A DNA stretch of 64,000 nt from Pyrofollis japonicus. GTDB taxonomy: Archaea > Thermoproteota > Thermoprotei_A > Sulfolobales > Pyrodictiaceae. Below are positions 8,867 through 18,136 of the stretch, piece by piece. Where the stretch lies: positions 921,126-985,125 of the forward strand of contig NZ_AP028634.1 in assembly GCF_033097485.1 (NCBI RefSeq), read 5' to 3'. Position 1 is the first letter of the stretch. The number at the start of each line of letters is the position of its first letter. Made by a program: the position numbers and the translations under genes. A model generated the notes under the pieces. It made no database searches, was not told the origin of the DNA, and saw only the letters and a program-made list of their open reading frames with translations.

Positions 8867-9535
8867 CTAGACTACTGCTCCTATAAAGGCAAAGAATATT
8901 ACTGCACCGAGTCCTATTAAGGCAAGTCGCAGTCCGCTAATGATCGGATTCTCTCCGCTTATATGCCCGAGATATGCTCCAAGGGCAAACAATTCTCCAA
9001 TAATTATCGCTGCAGACGCATAGACAAGTAATGATATTCGCGCGCCGAACCCTAGAACTGCTGATATGATGAACGGCAATATTCCTATAAGGGGGAGGAT
9101 TATTGCTCCAAAGCCACTCCAGATAGCAACGTAGAGTGGGACAACACGCGCTGCACGTTCATATATGCTTCCCTTAAGTGAGTGAAGTACAGCTTTCTCA
9201 GTTTCACGTAGCTCTCTCAGTCTCTCGGCTCTTTCAGACATGTATGTTGCTATGAATCCACTGAAGAATCCCATAGCAAATGAAGCTCCTGCAACGCCTC
9301 CTATGTAGTTAGCAGGGTTGGTTGCTCCGCTGAGATAACTTCCGAGAATGACACCAAGGCTTGAGAGGAGCCCATCAAAACTATTAGTAATGAACATTCT
9401 ACGAGCAATGCTTCTTGCTTCAAGTATACGTGCGTATGTACTCATGCTTCTAAGTTGTGAGAGTAAGTCTATTACAGACCTAATGATTCTCTTGAACACG
9501 TCCTTGTTTGTCAAGGCTCCGCGTAGCACCTGCAA
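8867..9535 (-). CDS. VIT1/CCC1-family membrane transporter (Fe/Mn)
   Basis: Protein of 222 residues in the vacuolar iron transporter family, which exports or sequesters Fe2+ or Mn2+. The first helix carries the family signature RRMFITNSFDGLLSSLGVILG (about residues 47-67), and three or four further helices end with IGLGAVIFFAFIGAVV. The cytoplasmic segment after helix 2 is charged (YMSERAERLRELRETEKAVLHS) and corresponds to the shortened metal-binding domain of the family. The start is TTG at 9535 and is not well supported by a ribosome site, so a few residues may differ. Confidence 0.78.
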   Translation of the reverse strand: MQVLRGALTNKDVFKRIIRSVIDLLSQLRSMSTYARILEARSIARRMFITNSFDGLLSSLGVILGSYLSGATNPANYIGGVAGASFAMGFFSGFIATYMSERAERLRELRETEKAVLHSLKGSIYERAARVVPLYVAIWSGFGAIILPLIGILPFIISAVLGFGARISLLVYASAAIIIGELFALGAYLGHISGENPIISGLRLALIGLGAVIFFAFIGAVV

Positions 9536-9704
9536 CCTGATTCCTACTATCTGGTATAAAGCAGAGCACGTGCTTCTAGTTGAAGCGTAAAGGGCAAAGA
9601 ACCCAATTAGGGAAATTCACGAAGACCTTCAATAAAAACATTGTTGTATTTTAGATAATGTAGTGCTGGGTGTATTAAACCAACATGATCTCGTTTTCGT
9701 ACAA

Positions 9705-9929
9705 TCATCGCCCTTTTACACGCTTTATGTATTCTTCTTTCTCTATGACTATTTTTCCTGCACCGTCGCGGCGAACTATTATTAGTAAGTCGCTTTCTCG
9801 ATAGCCGCAACGGGGGCATCGATAATAATAGCGTATCTTCTTGGAACCATTCTCGCCAAACTCTATTTCGACTCTGTACTCCATTTTAACTCCACATCTT
9901 GGGCAAACCACTTCGCCATTACTTTTCAT
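9705..9929 (-). CDS. Small zinc-ribbon protein
   Basis: Protein of 74 residues with two CPRCG knuckles (about residues 9-13 and 38-42) separated by a beta-rich segment, VEIEFGENGSKKIRYYY. This is the four-cysteine zinc ribbon seen in TFIIS/RPB9-like and ribosomal proteins. The knuckle spacing of about 25 residues fits a C-terminal TFIIS-type ribbon. Its role is unknown. It reads away from moaA, with about 240 bp between the two start regions. Confidence 0.75.
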   Translation of the reverse strand: MKSNGEVVCPRCGVKMEYRVEIEFGENGSKKIRYYYRCPRCGYRESDLLIIVRRDGAGKIVIEKEEYIKRVKGR

Positions 9930-10172
9930 AGCTACTCACCACAGTTCACGTCCTGCTGGCCTTTCATTTACTCGTATCTCTTTGATTGAGTGACACCACG
10001 CTTTCCATTAAATACTAGTCTTCGAGTACGGCCAATATCTGTTTAACCCTTCATATGAACTAGGTGTAGAATGTGTAAGCGGAATATTTCAGCGCTGTTG
10101 ATATAGGGTTCTGGTGCCACTAGTCAGACACATGGTGGCTCTGCTCTGCTCTTTGACGCTTACGGCAGGCCT

Positions 10173-11231
10173 TTGACCAACTTACGAATAATGGTTACCG
10201 GTAGATGTAACTTTTCGTGTATTTTCTGCCACATGGAGGGCTACAAGGAATCTCATCTCCGAGAGATAGAGCTAAGTCTTGAAGAAATAGAGCTGTTAAA
10301 GGAAGCAGCTGATAGGCTAGATATCAAGGCGTTTAAAATTACAGGGGGTGAACCCACACTTCGTGAGGATCTTGTTGACATAGTACGTATACTAAAACGC
10401 AATAACGCATACGTATCTCTTACGACTAATGCATCACTACTTCATAAGCATTTACCTGGCATAGCTGATGCAGGTATTGACCACATAAATGTAAGTCTTC
10501 ACGCACTAGATGAGGAGAGATTTAGAAAGATAACCAGATCGTCTCTCTTTCGGAGAGTAATTGAAAACTTGAAACTTCTTAAGGATTATAATATACCTAT
10601 TAAGATCAATTTCGTCATACTGAGGGGGCTCAACGAGCAAGATATACCTAAGGTCATTGATCTCGCAGCAGATCTCAATGCAATGGTACAATTTATAGAG
10701 CTACACCCCGTAGGAAAGGCAATCAAAACCTTCAAAAACCACTACCTTCCCCGATGGCGCATTGTAGAAATGCTCGAGAATAGAATAATATCAATAGAGT
10801 ATAGGCTAGGGCTACACAACCGCCCCATAATTACACTAGATAATGGGGTCAGAGTAGAGCTTGTAGGACCTGTAGGAAATTACCTATTTTGTGCAGGCTG
10901 TACCAGAATAAGGGTTACTTATGATTTTAAGCTTTTACCGTGCTTAAATTGGAGGGGCGAACCCGTAGAGGTAAGGCCTCGCATCGCGAATGCCTCAACA
11001 CGTGAGGAAAAAGTGGAAAAAATAATTGAGGCAATACGTGAGGCAAATAGCCTTCGGAAACCATTTGTAATGTATCCGCTGGATGCAAAACTCTGGAAAC
11101 CAGGAAGGAAATGGAAAACAATGCGTCTTGGCCTCCCAAAAAGAGATGGAAGAATGATGTTTACAGGAAAAGATGGCATAAAACACTTAACAAAATACCT
11201 TGAAGAATGGGGGAAATACGCTCTTAGCTAA
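10173..11231 (+). CDS. moaA: MoaA-like radical SAM enzyme (GTP 3',8-cyclase)
   Basis: First enzyme of molybdopterin (tungstopterin) synthesis, converting GTP to a cyclic precursor. The N-terminal cluster CNFSCIFC begins at residue 13, and GGEPTLRED and INFVILRGLNEQD are typical MoaA blocks. The second cluster motif CAGCTRIRVTYDFKLLPC lies near residues 238-256. The first canonical start is TTG at 10173, but the family motif DxxGRPxTNLR is encoded just upstream (DAYGRPLTNLR, from 10155). The natural start may therefore be a CTG at 10146 with GGTGG about 7 nt before it. The family's C-terminal Gly-Gly is not present (it ends KYALS). No other moa genes are near. Confidence 0.85.
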   Translation: MTNLRIMVTGRCNFSCIFCHMEGYKESHLREIELSLEEIELLKEAADRLDIKAFKITGGEPTLREDLVDIVRILKRNNAYVSLTTNASLLHKHLPGIADAGIDHINVSLHALDEERFRKITRSSLFRRVIENLKLLKDYNIPIKINFVILRGLNEQDIPKVIDLAADLNAMVQFIELHPVGKAIKTFKNHYLPRWRIVEMLENRIISIEYRLGLHNRPIITLDNGVRVELVGPVGNYLFCAGCTRIRVTYDFKLLPCLNWRGEPVEVRPRIANASTREEKVEKIIEAIREANSLRKPFVMYPLDAKLWKPGRKWKTMRLGLPKRDGRMMFTGKDGIKHLTKYLEEWGKYALS

Positions 11232-11266
11232 CGCTTCTTGGCCCGGTACCTTCCTCTTGGAATAGC

Positions 11267-12193
11267 TTAGGAAAGTGCCATGAGGGCCTTCTCTAGTATT
11301 ATTACGAGGAACAGCATACCGAGATGCATATTTACCATCTTAAACGCTTTGAACGAAGTCTCCTTATCGCCTTTTTTATCAACATACTCTACTGCGAGAC
11401 TAAAGATGTGGGAAGACGCTAAGAGCCCATAAGCCAGTGATGCAACCCCCACTGCACCTAGAAGCCAAAGGGCTATAATCACGTGTGCTAATACGAGCGC
11501 ACCGAGTCCTATACCTGTGCCGACAGCTGTGGCATCAGCTACTACTGGCAACATTGGAACATTTGCAGCGGCGTAATCTTCTCGATAATATGAGGCTAGG
11601 AACCAGATATGGCTAGGAACCCATGCTGCAACGAGTAATGAAAACAGCACTGCAGGTGCAGTTATGGAGCTTGTTGCAGCGGCCCACCCACCTAGCGCGG
11701 GTGCTCCTCCTGCTACAGCACCCATGATTATGCTAAGCGGTGTTCGTCGTTTAAGAAGCAGGGTATATGCAATAATGTCGAAGAAGAATCCAACAAATAT
11801 GGCGAGACTATAGTAGACATTTACCAATAAAGCTCCCAGCACTAGCGAGATAATGAATAAGCTTATTGAGAGGTATAGAACAGATCTTGGTTTAACGAGG
11901 CCGCTTGGCAAGGGCCGCTTATTAGTACGTGCCATTAAAGCATCTATATCTCTGTCAAAATACATGTTAACAGCTGTAGTTGAGCCTATTGCCATATACC
12001 CTATTATCCATAACCATAGATGGGTTTCTATGGGTTTATGAAGGCCTCCACCCGCTATAAATGCAGTATACATTGAAAAGAGTAACAACATTGTTTGCTT
12101 AAACTTAGTCAATTCACCGATTACGTGCATCAGACTGGTCGACGCTGCTCTCCCTATTTTGTTCATTTGCACCGATCCTCCCGCACCATTCAT
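11267..12193 (-). CDS. ctaB: Protoheme IX farnesyltransferase (heme O synthase)
   Basis: UbiA-superfamily prenyltransferase of 308 residues that attaches a prenyl chain to heme B, making heme O for haem-copper oxidases. The polyprenyl-diphosphate site NMYFDRDIDALMARTNKRPLPSG spans about residues 78-100, and the second Asp-rich loop is YREDYAAANVPMLP (about 200-213). About eight hydrophobic helices fill the rest. Such a gene points to an oxygen- or nitrogen-oxide-respiring organism, but no oxidase genes are in the window. It stands alone on the minus strand. Confidence 0.93.
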   Translation of the reverse strand: MNGAGGSVQMNKIGRAASTSLMHVIGELTKFKQTMLLLFSMYTAFIAGGGLHKPIETHLWLWIIGYMAIGSTTAVNMYFDRDIDALMARTNKRPLPSGLVKPRSVLYLSISLFIISLVLGALLVNVYYSLAIFVGFFFDIIAYTLLLKRRTPLSIIMGAVAGGAPALGGWAAATSSITAPAVLFSLLVAAWVPSHIWFLASYYREDYAAANVPMLPVVADATAVGTGIGLGALVLAHVIIALWLLGAVGVASLAYGLLASSHIFSLAVEYVDKKGDKETSFKAFKMVNMHLGMLFLVIILEKALMALS

Positions 12194-12276
12194 TTTAGTA
12201 GTGCACCCCAGATTTCAAAAACAGTGATGCATGCAGCCTAAAATACCTTAAACATATGTTAATATTGGTGAGGATT

Positions 12277-12633
12277 ATGATTGATTGCTACTCTGTTGAG
12301 CTCGGGGCCAACTCGCATAATCTAACCAGTATCTACGAGTGCATGGATGCGCTGTTTAACTTTATTTGTAAGAAACATGCAGAGCAAGCTAGAGTAAAAT
12401 GCACAACCACTAAGACGAAATCATGGATAATAATAGGGACAAGCAACTGTTTAATAAAGGTTACAACACCACACCCTGTTCAAAAAATTGAAGGCACTGG
12501 GTTCTTCCCGTCAATGTTTTCGTCGAGCATAAGGATAATATGCGATAGTCCGTTCTCCGTTGCAGAGACAAGCGATATTATACTTAAGGTCTTAGGTAGC
12601 TGTAGTAATATTGGAGTCACGTTGACTAGGTGA
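12277..12633 (+). CDS. Hypothetical protein, Cys-containing
   Basis: Protein of 118 residues that I do not recognise, alpha/beta in appearance, with six or more cysteines (CYSVE, YECMDALFNFIC, RVKCTT, SNCLIKV, IICDSP, LGSCSN). I chose the ATG at 12277 because GGTGAGG lies 4 nt upstream. An earlier ATG at 12256 has no ribosome site. It stands between divergent ctaB and a candidate guide RNA. Confidence 0.6.
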   Translation: MIDCYSVELGANSHNLTSIYECMDALFNFICKKHAEQARVKCTTTKTKSWIIIGTSNCLIKVTTPHPVQKIEGTGFFPSMFSSSIRIICDSPFSVAETSDIILKVLGSCSNIGVTLTR

Positions 12634-12645
12634 GGAGGCCGAAAC

Positions 12646-12709
12646 TACGCGATGATGTGGGTAAGCGGTCACAGAGAATAGATGAAGACACTCCCATGGA
12701 CTGAGCATA
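12646..12709 (+). ncRNA. Candidate box C/D guide RNA
   Basis: Box C GCGATGA (12649-12655), D' CAGA (12672-12675), a 3 nt spacer, C' TAGATGA (12679-12685), a 15 nt guide and D CTGA (12701-12704). The flanks TACGC and GCATA can pair with one mismatch. Internal boxes are degenerate, so this is a weaker member of the set. It would be transcribed with, or processed from, the upstream hypothetical gene, since I see no separate TATA box. Confidence 0.4.
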
Positions 12710-12796
12710 TCTCATGTTACTGTTTTAAACGACAAAATCCTTCTATACATTCACCTAGATATTTTAACCATACTCCTGGAGTAAGGGTGGTAATAC

Positions 12797-13741
12797 GTGC
12801 CAGGCCCACTTAGAGGCAGAGACTTATTATCAATAAAGGATCTTTCAAGAGAAGAAATAGAATTAGTACTTGATACTGCAAGGATAATGAAGACTAGATA
12901 CTACTCCGGCGAAAGAATAATACCTGTCCTAAAGGGAAAGACTGTCGCGCTAATCTTTGAGAAGCCGAGCACACGTACAAGAGTTAGCATGGAAGTAGCA
13001 GTAGCTCAGCTAGGAGGTTATCCACTATATCTTCGACGCGACGAACTCCAGCTAGCCAGGGGCGAGCCTATTAAGGACACGGCCCGCGTGCTCTCGCGCT
13101 ACGTTGATGCAATCGCAGCAAGAGTATATAGCCATAAGAGCCTGGAGGAGCTGGCCGCATATTCCTCTGTACCGGTAATAAACATGCTAAGCGATCTTGA
13201 GCACCCCTTACAAGCGCTTGCTGACGTATTAACGATTAAGGAGAAGAAGGGCTCCGTAAAAGGGGTAAAAATAGTATATGTCGGCGATGCACGAAACAAC
13301 GTAGCTCATAGCCTTATGCTTGCCGTGGCAAAGCTTGGTGGCCACATAGTTCTTGCATCACCAAAGGAGCTAAGACCTCGTGAAGACATCTTGCAAGCAG
13401 CCATACAAGCTGCCAACGAAAGCGGCGGACTAGTGGAACTAATCGAGGACCCCTTTGAAGCCGTCAAGGGGGCTGACGTTGTATACACAGATGTATGGGT
13501 TAGCATGGGTGAAGAAGCCCAAGCAGAGGAGAAGAGAAGGCTTCTAAAGAATTACCAAGTTAATGAAAAACTGATGTCGCTTGCAAATAATAATGCAATC
13601 TTCATGCACTGCTTACCAGCACACCGTGGTGAAGAAGTCACAGAAGAGGTTATTGAAGGGCCATGGAGCGTCGTATGGGATCAAGCAGAGAATAGACTGC
13701 ACGCACAAAAAGCTGTATTAGCTCTAATTCTTAGCGACTAA
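12797..13741 (+). CDS. argF: Ornithine carbamoyltransferase
   Basis: Makes citrulline from ornithine and carbamoyl phosphate (arginine synthesis). It has 314 residues. The carbamoyl-phosphate site is [12 protein letters not shown] (about residues 53-64), with HPLQALAD near 134, where the usual motif is HPxQ. The ornithine site is DVWVSMGEE near 231, and the catalytic cysteine loop [11 protein letters not shown] is near 271. SMG and [10 protein letters not shown] distinguish it from aspartate carbamoyltransferase. The GTG start at 12797 follows GGGTGGT. No other arg genes are adjacent. Confidence 0.95.
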   Translation: MPGPLRGRDLLSIKDLSREEIELVLDTARIMKTRYYSGERIIPVLKGKTVALIFEKPSTRTRVSMEVAVAQLGGYPLYLRRDELQLARGEPIKDTARVLSRYVDAIAARVYSHKSLEELAAYSSVPVINMLSDLEHPLQALADVLTIKEKKGSVKGVKIVYVGDARNNVAHSLMLAVAKLGGHIVLASPKELRPREDILQAAIQAANESGGLVELIEDPFEAVKGADVVYTDVWVSMGEEAQAEEKRRLLKNYQVNEKLMSLANNNAIFMHCLPAHRGEEVTEEVIEGPWSVVWDQAENRLHAQKAVLALILSD

Positions 13742-13766
13742 ACTAATTGTAAAAACCAAGTAGGTG

Positions 13767-14120
13767 TTAATCCCTAATTCTTTTTACAACAACGCCACTT
13801 TCCTTAACAGTTGCCAAGGCTTCCTCGCTTAGCTTAGGCCCTGCACCATAGAGTACAAGTACTGGGCGCGCGCCAAGACTCTTAGCCTTTGACAGAAGGG
13901 TTTCAACATCGGCTTTGTTAACAGTTCTTTTTTCAACTATAACATCTACTGCATATTTTTCCGAACCCTTTATGGCTACGAAAGACACCTTGCCATGCCT
14001 GGTCTGTACATGCATTCTTACGTGGAATCCTGCCTCAACATATTTTCCTGCAACTCTGCCCTCAACACCATAGCGCTGTTCTAGCTTCTTTTGCTGGAAC
14101 ACGATCTCGGCCAAGGTCAC
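13767..14120 (-). CDS. Mrr-like / restriction-endonuclease-fold protein, function unknown
   Basis: Protein of 117 residues. The C-terminal half (VNKADVETLLSKAKSLG, PVLVLYGAGPKLSEEALA, VKESGVVVKRI) has the helix-strand-helix pattern that ends Mrr/RecB-like PD-(D/E)XK nuclease folds, and AVDVIVEK is a possible remnant of the D...ExK site. Whether it is active cannot be told. GTG start at 14120. It is convergent with argF (25 bp between stops) and divergent from the small membrane protein gene. Confidence 0.5.
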   Translation of the reverse strand: MTLAEIVFQQKKLEQRYGVEGRVAGKYVEAGFHVRMHVQTRHGKVSFVAIKGSEKYAVDVIVEKRTVNKADVETLLSKAKSLGARPVLVLYGAGPKLSEEALATVKESGVVVKRIRD

Positions 14121-14201
14121 GTCCAGTACTCACCCCAATGACCTCCCCTAGCGCTAGCCCTTTTAATCTTCAAGCATCGTTAGGGATGAGGGATGTAGGT
14201 C

Positions 14202-14441
14202 ATGGACCCTGTCCTGGCACTTGGCGTTGCCGGAATGATTTTCATAGTAATAGGGTGGGCTGTATCTATAACGGCTCTTCCTCCTTTAAGGCTAAGCGTC
14301 TTGTATTTTATGGGAAGCCTTCTCCTAACCCTCTATGCTATCATGATAAGGGACCCTATCTTTACAGTACTCAATGCTGCCGCTGCTCTACTTGCCTTGG
14401 CAAACATACTGAGAACGCTTAAAGTCCGCAGGAAAGATTGA
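14202..14441 (+). CDS. Small membrane protein, LAB_N-like
   Basis: Protein of 79 residues with three predicted membrane helices (about residues 4-24, 30-48 and 52-70) and a basic tail (LKVRRKD). The arrangement LYFMGSLLLTLYAIMIRDPIFTVLN resembles the N-terminal lipid-A-biosynthesis/SemiSWEET-like LAB_N domain. It lies 28 bp upstream of aglB on the same strand and is likely co-transcribed, so a role in the surface-glycan pathway is possible but inferred only from position. Confidence 0.6.
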   Translation: MDPVLALGVAGMIFIVIGWAVSITALPPLRLSVLYFMGSLLLTLYAIMIRDPIFTVLNAAAALLALANILRTLKVRRKD

Positions 14442-14469
14442 AGCTAAATGACCGATACGGGGATGAGTA

Positions 14470-16755
14470 ATGGTGAAGAAAGACGTGACAAAACGGGGCA
14501 GACATAAAGACTCTTCCAGTGCTTCAATGCTTAAGCAATTGTCTCACATCTTTCACCGGTATGGTTTCTTATTTACAATAACTGTCGTACTTATAGCGAT
14601 AGTTACTGGTTATTACGTACGTTACATGCCATATAACAATTACAAGGAGATAGTTGATAATTCAGTAGAAATGGGGCTAGGAGATGTTTCAACCGTAGCA
14701 TATTTCGGCGCAATGGATCCATTGATAGAATATTGGCTCGCAAACTACCTCCACACACATGGCCTCAGTTCATGGGACACACTTAAGCCCCCCAATCCTG
14801 CTGTAATGAAGTTCTGGTACCCATGGGGTAGAGACTTTACTCGGTCAGAGAAACCGTTCATACCATTCATAGGGGCATTACCACCAAGCGGGCTCAGTGT
14901 TGCCCAGTGGGTTACACTAATACCTCCAATCTTCGGAGCACTCCTAGTCCTTATAGCAGCAGCATACATGTACAGACTCTATGGAGAAGGTGCCGCAATA
15001 GCTGCAGCACTTCTAGCTGCTGTGCTTCCATCCTCTATAATTAGAACATATGCAGGATTCGTAGAGAAAGTCGGCGTAGCAATGCCCTTCCTCGTTGCAG
15101 CTATATGGATATTTGCTGAAAGCCTACGCCGCAAAGACTTCATACTCGCAGCGCTCTCAGGCATAATTGGTGGCTTCATAGCATTAGTCTGGGGAGGTTA
15201 CCTCTTAGCCGGACTCGTAATAGCTGCTACAGCAATACTTTCACCATTAGCTTCGAGCACGCGAGAAGAGGTGCGAACAAACTTCTTATTAGGCATCACG
15301 GGCACTACTGCATACTTTATCACATTACTAGTGGTAAGAGCAACCTCGTTGTCTATACCGCCGAGATTTATGCTTCTCCCGCTCATAGCAACAATCGTGT
15401 TCTTTGCAATATATGAAGCAATTATGAGCATTTTCAAGGGCAAGAAAGGTTACATAACAGTTGAGAAGCTAAAGCCGATATATGCCGGTATACTGATACT
15501 CTCCTGGATAGCTGTACTGTTTACTGCCCCCTCCATCGGTATATCCGGAAAATACTACTATGCAATGCTCGGACCCCTAAGGGGGCTCGCATCAAAAGGC
15601 CTAGGAGTAATAGAATTCACTGTAGCAGAGAACAATCCACCAAGCTTCCCGCTCCTGCTCCATAGAATGAACATAGTGCTCTTCGTAGCACCCATTGCCG
15701 GCCTCTACCTGCTCTATAGAGCCCTGAGAAACAACAAATCAGAACACTTGCCGCTCTCAATAGCCTCGCTAGCCTTCTACTATGCTGTTCTAGGCATGGC
15801 TTACTTTGAACAAGTTGCCTCAGTTTTCGGAGTACTCGCTACGGCTGCAATGCTGGGAGACATGGTAAGAGGGCTATCGCCGACAGATAAAGCCAGGAGG
15901 GCAAAAGCTTTGAGACCACGCGAGGAAATCTATGAGGTAAAAGTTGTAGGTGCAGCACTCCTAGCGATATTAGTATTTGTAGGCATCGCAGCAGGTGCAG
16001 CAGAGTCGCTAAGCATGGTGAGAACCACAGCTCCTATCCAGCTAGACATGCCTAGTATGAATGCACAACAATATGGTTGGCTATATTTGCTACACTTATT
16101 GCGCACGAAGACAAGCAACGATACAGTTGTAGTTGCATGGTGGGATTACGGTTATCTGATAACCGTTGGCTCAGACAGAGCCACGGTAGCAGACGGCTCA
16201 ACATCTAATGGTACACAGATTAAGCTGCTGGCAAAGTTCTTTACAACGACAAGCGAAGAAGAAGCTTCAAATATCCTTAAGTCCTTAAGACTTAAACCAA
16301 ATAAAACACTGGTACTGATTCATGAGGCTGTGCTCTATAATCCTTCAACAGGCGCTATAATCTATAGCCCAAGCCTCGGGGACATCGCTAAATCGTCTGC
16401 AATGCTTCTAATAGCTGGAGTAATGAAGCTAAATGAGGGACTAACCCAGAGAGTACTGCAGCACTACTTAAACTCAACCATATACAAAATGTTCGTAGAC
16501 GCTCCGTATCATCTGAACACGAGCGGGATACTGTTCATACCTTTCAAGGGAGTGAGCAAAGGATTTAACGTAACATCGGTCTACGTGGCTGGGCTAAACC
16601 AGCAGGGCAAACCAGTAAAGTTTAAACACTTCAAGCCATACTTAGTACTCTTATCGCCCTTCGTCGATAGGCAAGGCAACGTTATAATTCAAAAAGTTGG
16701 CAATGACACCTACATTCTCGGAATAGCCTATATCGTCTATCAATGGATAGGCTAG
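14470..16755 (+). CDS. aglB: Oligosaccharyltransferase AglB (STT3 family)
   Basis: Membrane enzyme of 761 residues that transfers lipid-linked glycan to Asn-X-Ser/Thr of surface proteins. The N-terminal 440 residues hold about a dozen membrane helices. The first external loop carries DPLIEYWLANYLHTHG, with the catalytic acidic residue before it (YFGAMDP). The WWDYG acceptor-recognition motif is at about residues 557-561, in the C-terminal soluble domain. A short basic N-terminus (KKDVTKRGRHKD) precedes helix 1. No flippase or glycosyltransferase genes are visible next to it. Confidence 0.95.
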   Translation: MVKKDVTKRGRHKDSSSASMLKQLSHIFHRYGFLFTITVVLIAIVTGYYVRYMPYNNYKEIVDNSVEMGLGDVSTVAYFGAMDPLIEYWLANYLHTHGLSSWDTLKPPNPAVMKFWYPWGRDFTRSEKPFIPFIGALPPSGLSVAQWVTLIPPIFGALLVLIAAAYMYRLYGEGAAIAAALLAAVLPSSIIRTYAGFVEKVGVAMPFLVAAIWIFAESLRRKDFILAALSGIIGGFIALVWGGYLLAGLVIAATAILSPLASSTREEVRTNFLLGITGTTAYFITLLVVRATSLSIPPRFMLLPLIATIVFFAIYEAIMSIFKGKKGYITVEKLKPIYAGILILSWIAVLFTAPSIGISGKYYYAMLGPLRGLASKGLGVIEFTVAENNPPSFPLLLHRMNIVLFVAPIAGLYLLYRALRNNKSEHLPLSIASLAFYYAVLGMAYFEQVASVFGVLATAAMLGDMVRGLSPTDKARRAKALRPREEIYEVKVVGAALLAILVFVGIAAGAAESLSMVRTTAPIQLDMPSMNAQQYGWLYLLHLLRTKTSNDTVVVAWWDYGYLITVGSDRATVADGSTSNGTQIKLLAKFFTTTSEEEASNILKSLRLKPNKTLVLIHEAVLYNPSTGAIIYSPSLGDIAKSSAMLLIAGVMKLNEGLTQRVLQHYLNSTIYKMFVDAPYHLNTSGILFIPFKGVSKGFNVTSVYVAGLNQQGKPVKFKHFKPYLVLLSPFVDRQGNVIIQKVGNDTYILGIAYIVYQWIG

Positions 16756-16885
16756 AGTCGGACAATGCAACTAGGTAAGTCCTATGTGTCCTTTCCCTTT
16801 TTAGGGCATCTCTAAGAAACACACCTAACTCTATGGTGATATAGGCGCGGCGACGACCTAGTTCTAGCTAAGAAAGGGGTTAAGC

Positions 16886-17368
16886 ATGCTGTTCCGCGCA
16901 AAGAGGAGGAGACAGGCTAGTCCTAGGATACGGCTTCTAGAGCTAGCCGTTGCTACACGCTATGCCGTATCGAGACTAAGCTTGCTTGCATCGAGGCTCC
17001 GTAATACCTATGAAAGGACGAAAGATGAAGCACTAAAACCTATGTTACAGAAGATTCTCTACTTACAAGCCGTTCTCGAAATAGCATCAATAAGGCTCGA
17101 GACACTTGCTGATATAGGACTCATCGCATCAGAGGACTTATCGGTACTTAAGCGGGTTGTGACCGATCTCCGAAATACAGAAGGACTTGTCATGCCGGCC
17201 ATATCAAGCATGTTAACAGATCTTGATAACATGATATCCCAAATAGCATCCGCAAGCGGCATAGAGCTTACTCCAAGCAGTCCAGTAGTCGAAGAGCATG
17301 CAAGAAAAATTCTCCAAGAAGCACAAATAGTTGCTGAAGAGCGATTAAAGGAATATTTCCCCTCCTAG
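16886..17368 (+). CDS. ESCRT-III-like cell-division protein (CdvB paralogue)
   Basis: Protein of 160 residues, almost wholly helical, basic at the start (FRAKRRRQASPR) and carrying a Snf7/ESCRT-III core (about residues 18-130: YAVSRLSLLASRLRNTYERT, ILYLQAVLEIASIRLETLADIG, LTDLDNMISQIASASG). Crenarchaeal CdvB-type proteins form the constricting filaments at division and vesicle budding. It lacks a visible C-terminal MIM2/winged-helix extension, so it looks like a short CdvB1/B2/B3-type paralogue rather than CdvB itself. cdvA and cdvC are not adjacent. The ATG at 16886 follows AAGGGGT. Confidence 0.85.
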   Translation: MLFRAKRRRQASPRIRLLELAVATRYAVSRLSLLASRLRNTYERTKDEALKPMLQKILYLQAVLEIASIRLETLADIGLIASEDLSVLKRVVTDLRNTEGLVMPAISSMLTDLDNMISQIASASGIELTPSSPVVEEHARKILQEAQIVAEERLKEYFPS

Positions 17369-17509
17369 TACCTAATCCATATGTCATATATAAGCCGAGT
17401 TTAGATATCCTCAACCTTGTATTATAGTTGTAGGGAAGCATACCCCTGCTCTTCGTTTAAAACTCAAAGCGTGTTAGAGTAAATAAAACACTGGGTGCAA
17501 ATAGTCATA

Positions 17510-17833
17510 ATGAGCCTAGAAGAAACCGTTAGAGAGAAAATACTTAGACTACTCATAGAGGCCAAGCGCCCCCTTACTGCAAGAGAAATCGCTGAAATGG
17601 TTGGACTTGACCCTTATAGGGGGGAAGCTGAGGTTTACGAGCACCTAAAGCATATTGCAAAGACTCTTCGCAGAAGATATGGTGGACGGGCTGTTCTCTA
17701 CATGATTCCCCCACGGTGTAAAGACTGCGGGTATGTCTTCAAAGACCTAAAGGAGCCTCGCAAGCCGAGTCGTTGTCCTCGCTGCAAGAGCCAAAGAATA
17801 GAGCCGCCAAAATTCTATATAGAGACCGAGTAG
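17510..17833 (+). CDS. Winged-helix plus zinc-ribbon DNA-binding protein (COG3357 type)
   Basis: Protein of 107 residues. The N-terminal winged helix (ILRLLIEAKRPLTAREIAEMVG, about residues 9-30) is followed by a C-terminal zinc ribbon with CKDCG and CPRCK knuckles. This is a small archaeal regulator architecture of unknown targets. I use the ATG at 17510, since AAATAAAA at 17481-17488 lies about 25 bp upstream, so the mRNA may be leaderless. A GTG at 17495 is an alternative. It begins a run of small same-strand genes to 19605. Confidence 0.72.
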   Translation: MSLEETVREKILRLLIEAKRPLTAREIAEMVGLDPYRGEAEVYEHLKHIAKTLRRRYGGRAVLYMIPPRCKDCGYVFKDLKEPRKPSRCPRCKSQRIEPPKFYIETE

Positions 17834-17855
17834 CCGCAAAAGTATGGTGAAGTAG

Positions 17856-18080
17856 TTGAAGACAATAATAGTGTTGTTTAAAGACAGCAACACGGTAAGG
17901 ATCAAGTACTACGACGATGATGGGCGCCTTGCCGAGGAAAAGGAGCTTAACAATATCAAGCTCGTATCATTACAGAGGCCTGCCCTAGCACCAACTGGAC
18001 TCATTAAGGGGGTCAACGTGTATGTAATTGACGGTAAACCGGAGATTGAGGTTAGAGGCGCCGCGCTCCTCGTAAAGTAG
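17856..18080 (+). CDS. Hypothetical protein
   Basis: Protein of 74 residues that I do not recognise, rich in beta strands (IIVLFKDSNTVRIKYYDDDG, GVNVYVIDGKPEIEVRGAALL). TTG start at 17856, 22 bp after the regulator, and probably in the same operon. Confidence 0.55.
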   Translation: MKTIIVLFKDSNTVRIKYYDDDGRLAEEKELNNIKLVSLQRPALAPTGLIKGVNVYVIDGKPEIEVRGAALLVK

Positions 18081-18097
18081 TTCTACAGATTCCCCGA

Positions 18098-18118
18098 CCA
18101 TTGTTATTCCGACAATGG
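18098..18118. repeat. Inverted repeat between two operon genes
   Basis: Perfect 7 bp inverted repeat CCATTGT / ACAATGG separated by 7 nt, in the short gap between two same-strand genes. It could be a hairpin in the mRNA or a protein-binding site. Confidence 0.5.
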
Positions 18119-18136
18119 CGTGGAGGACGACATAAA

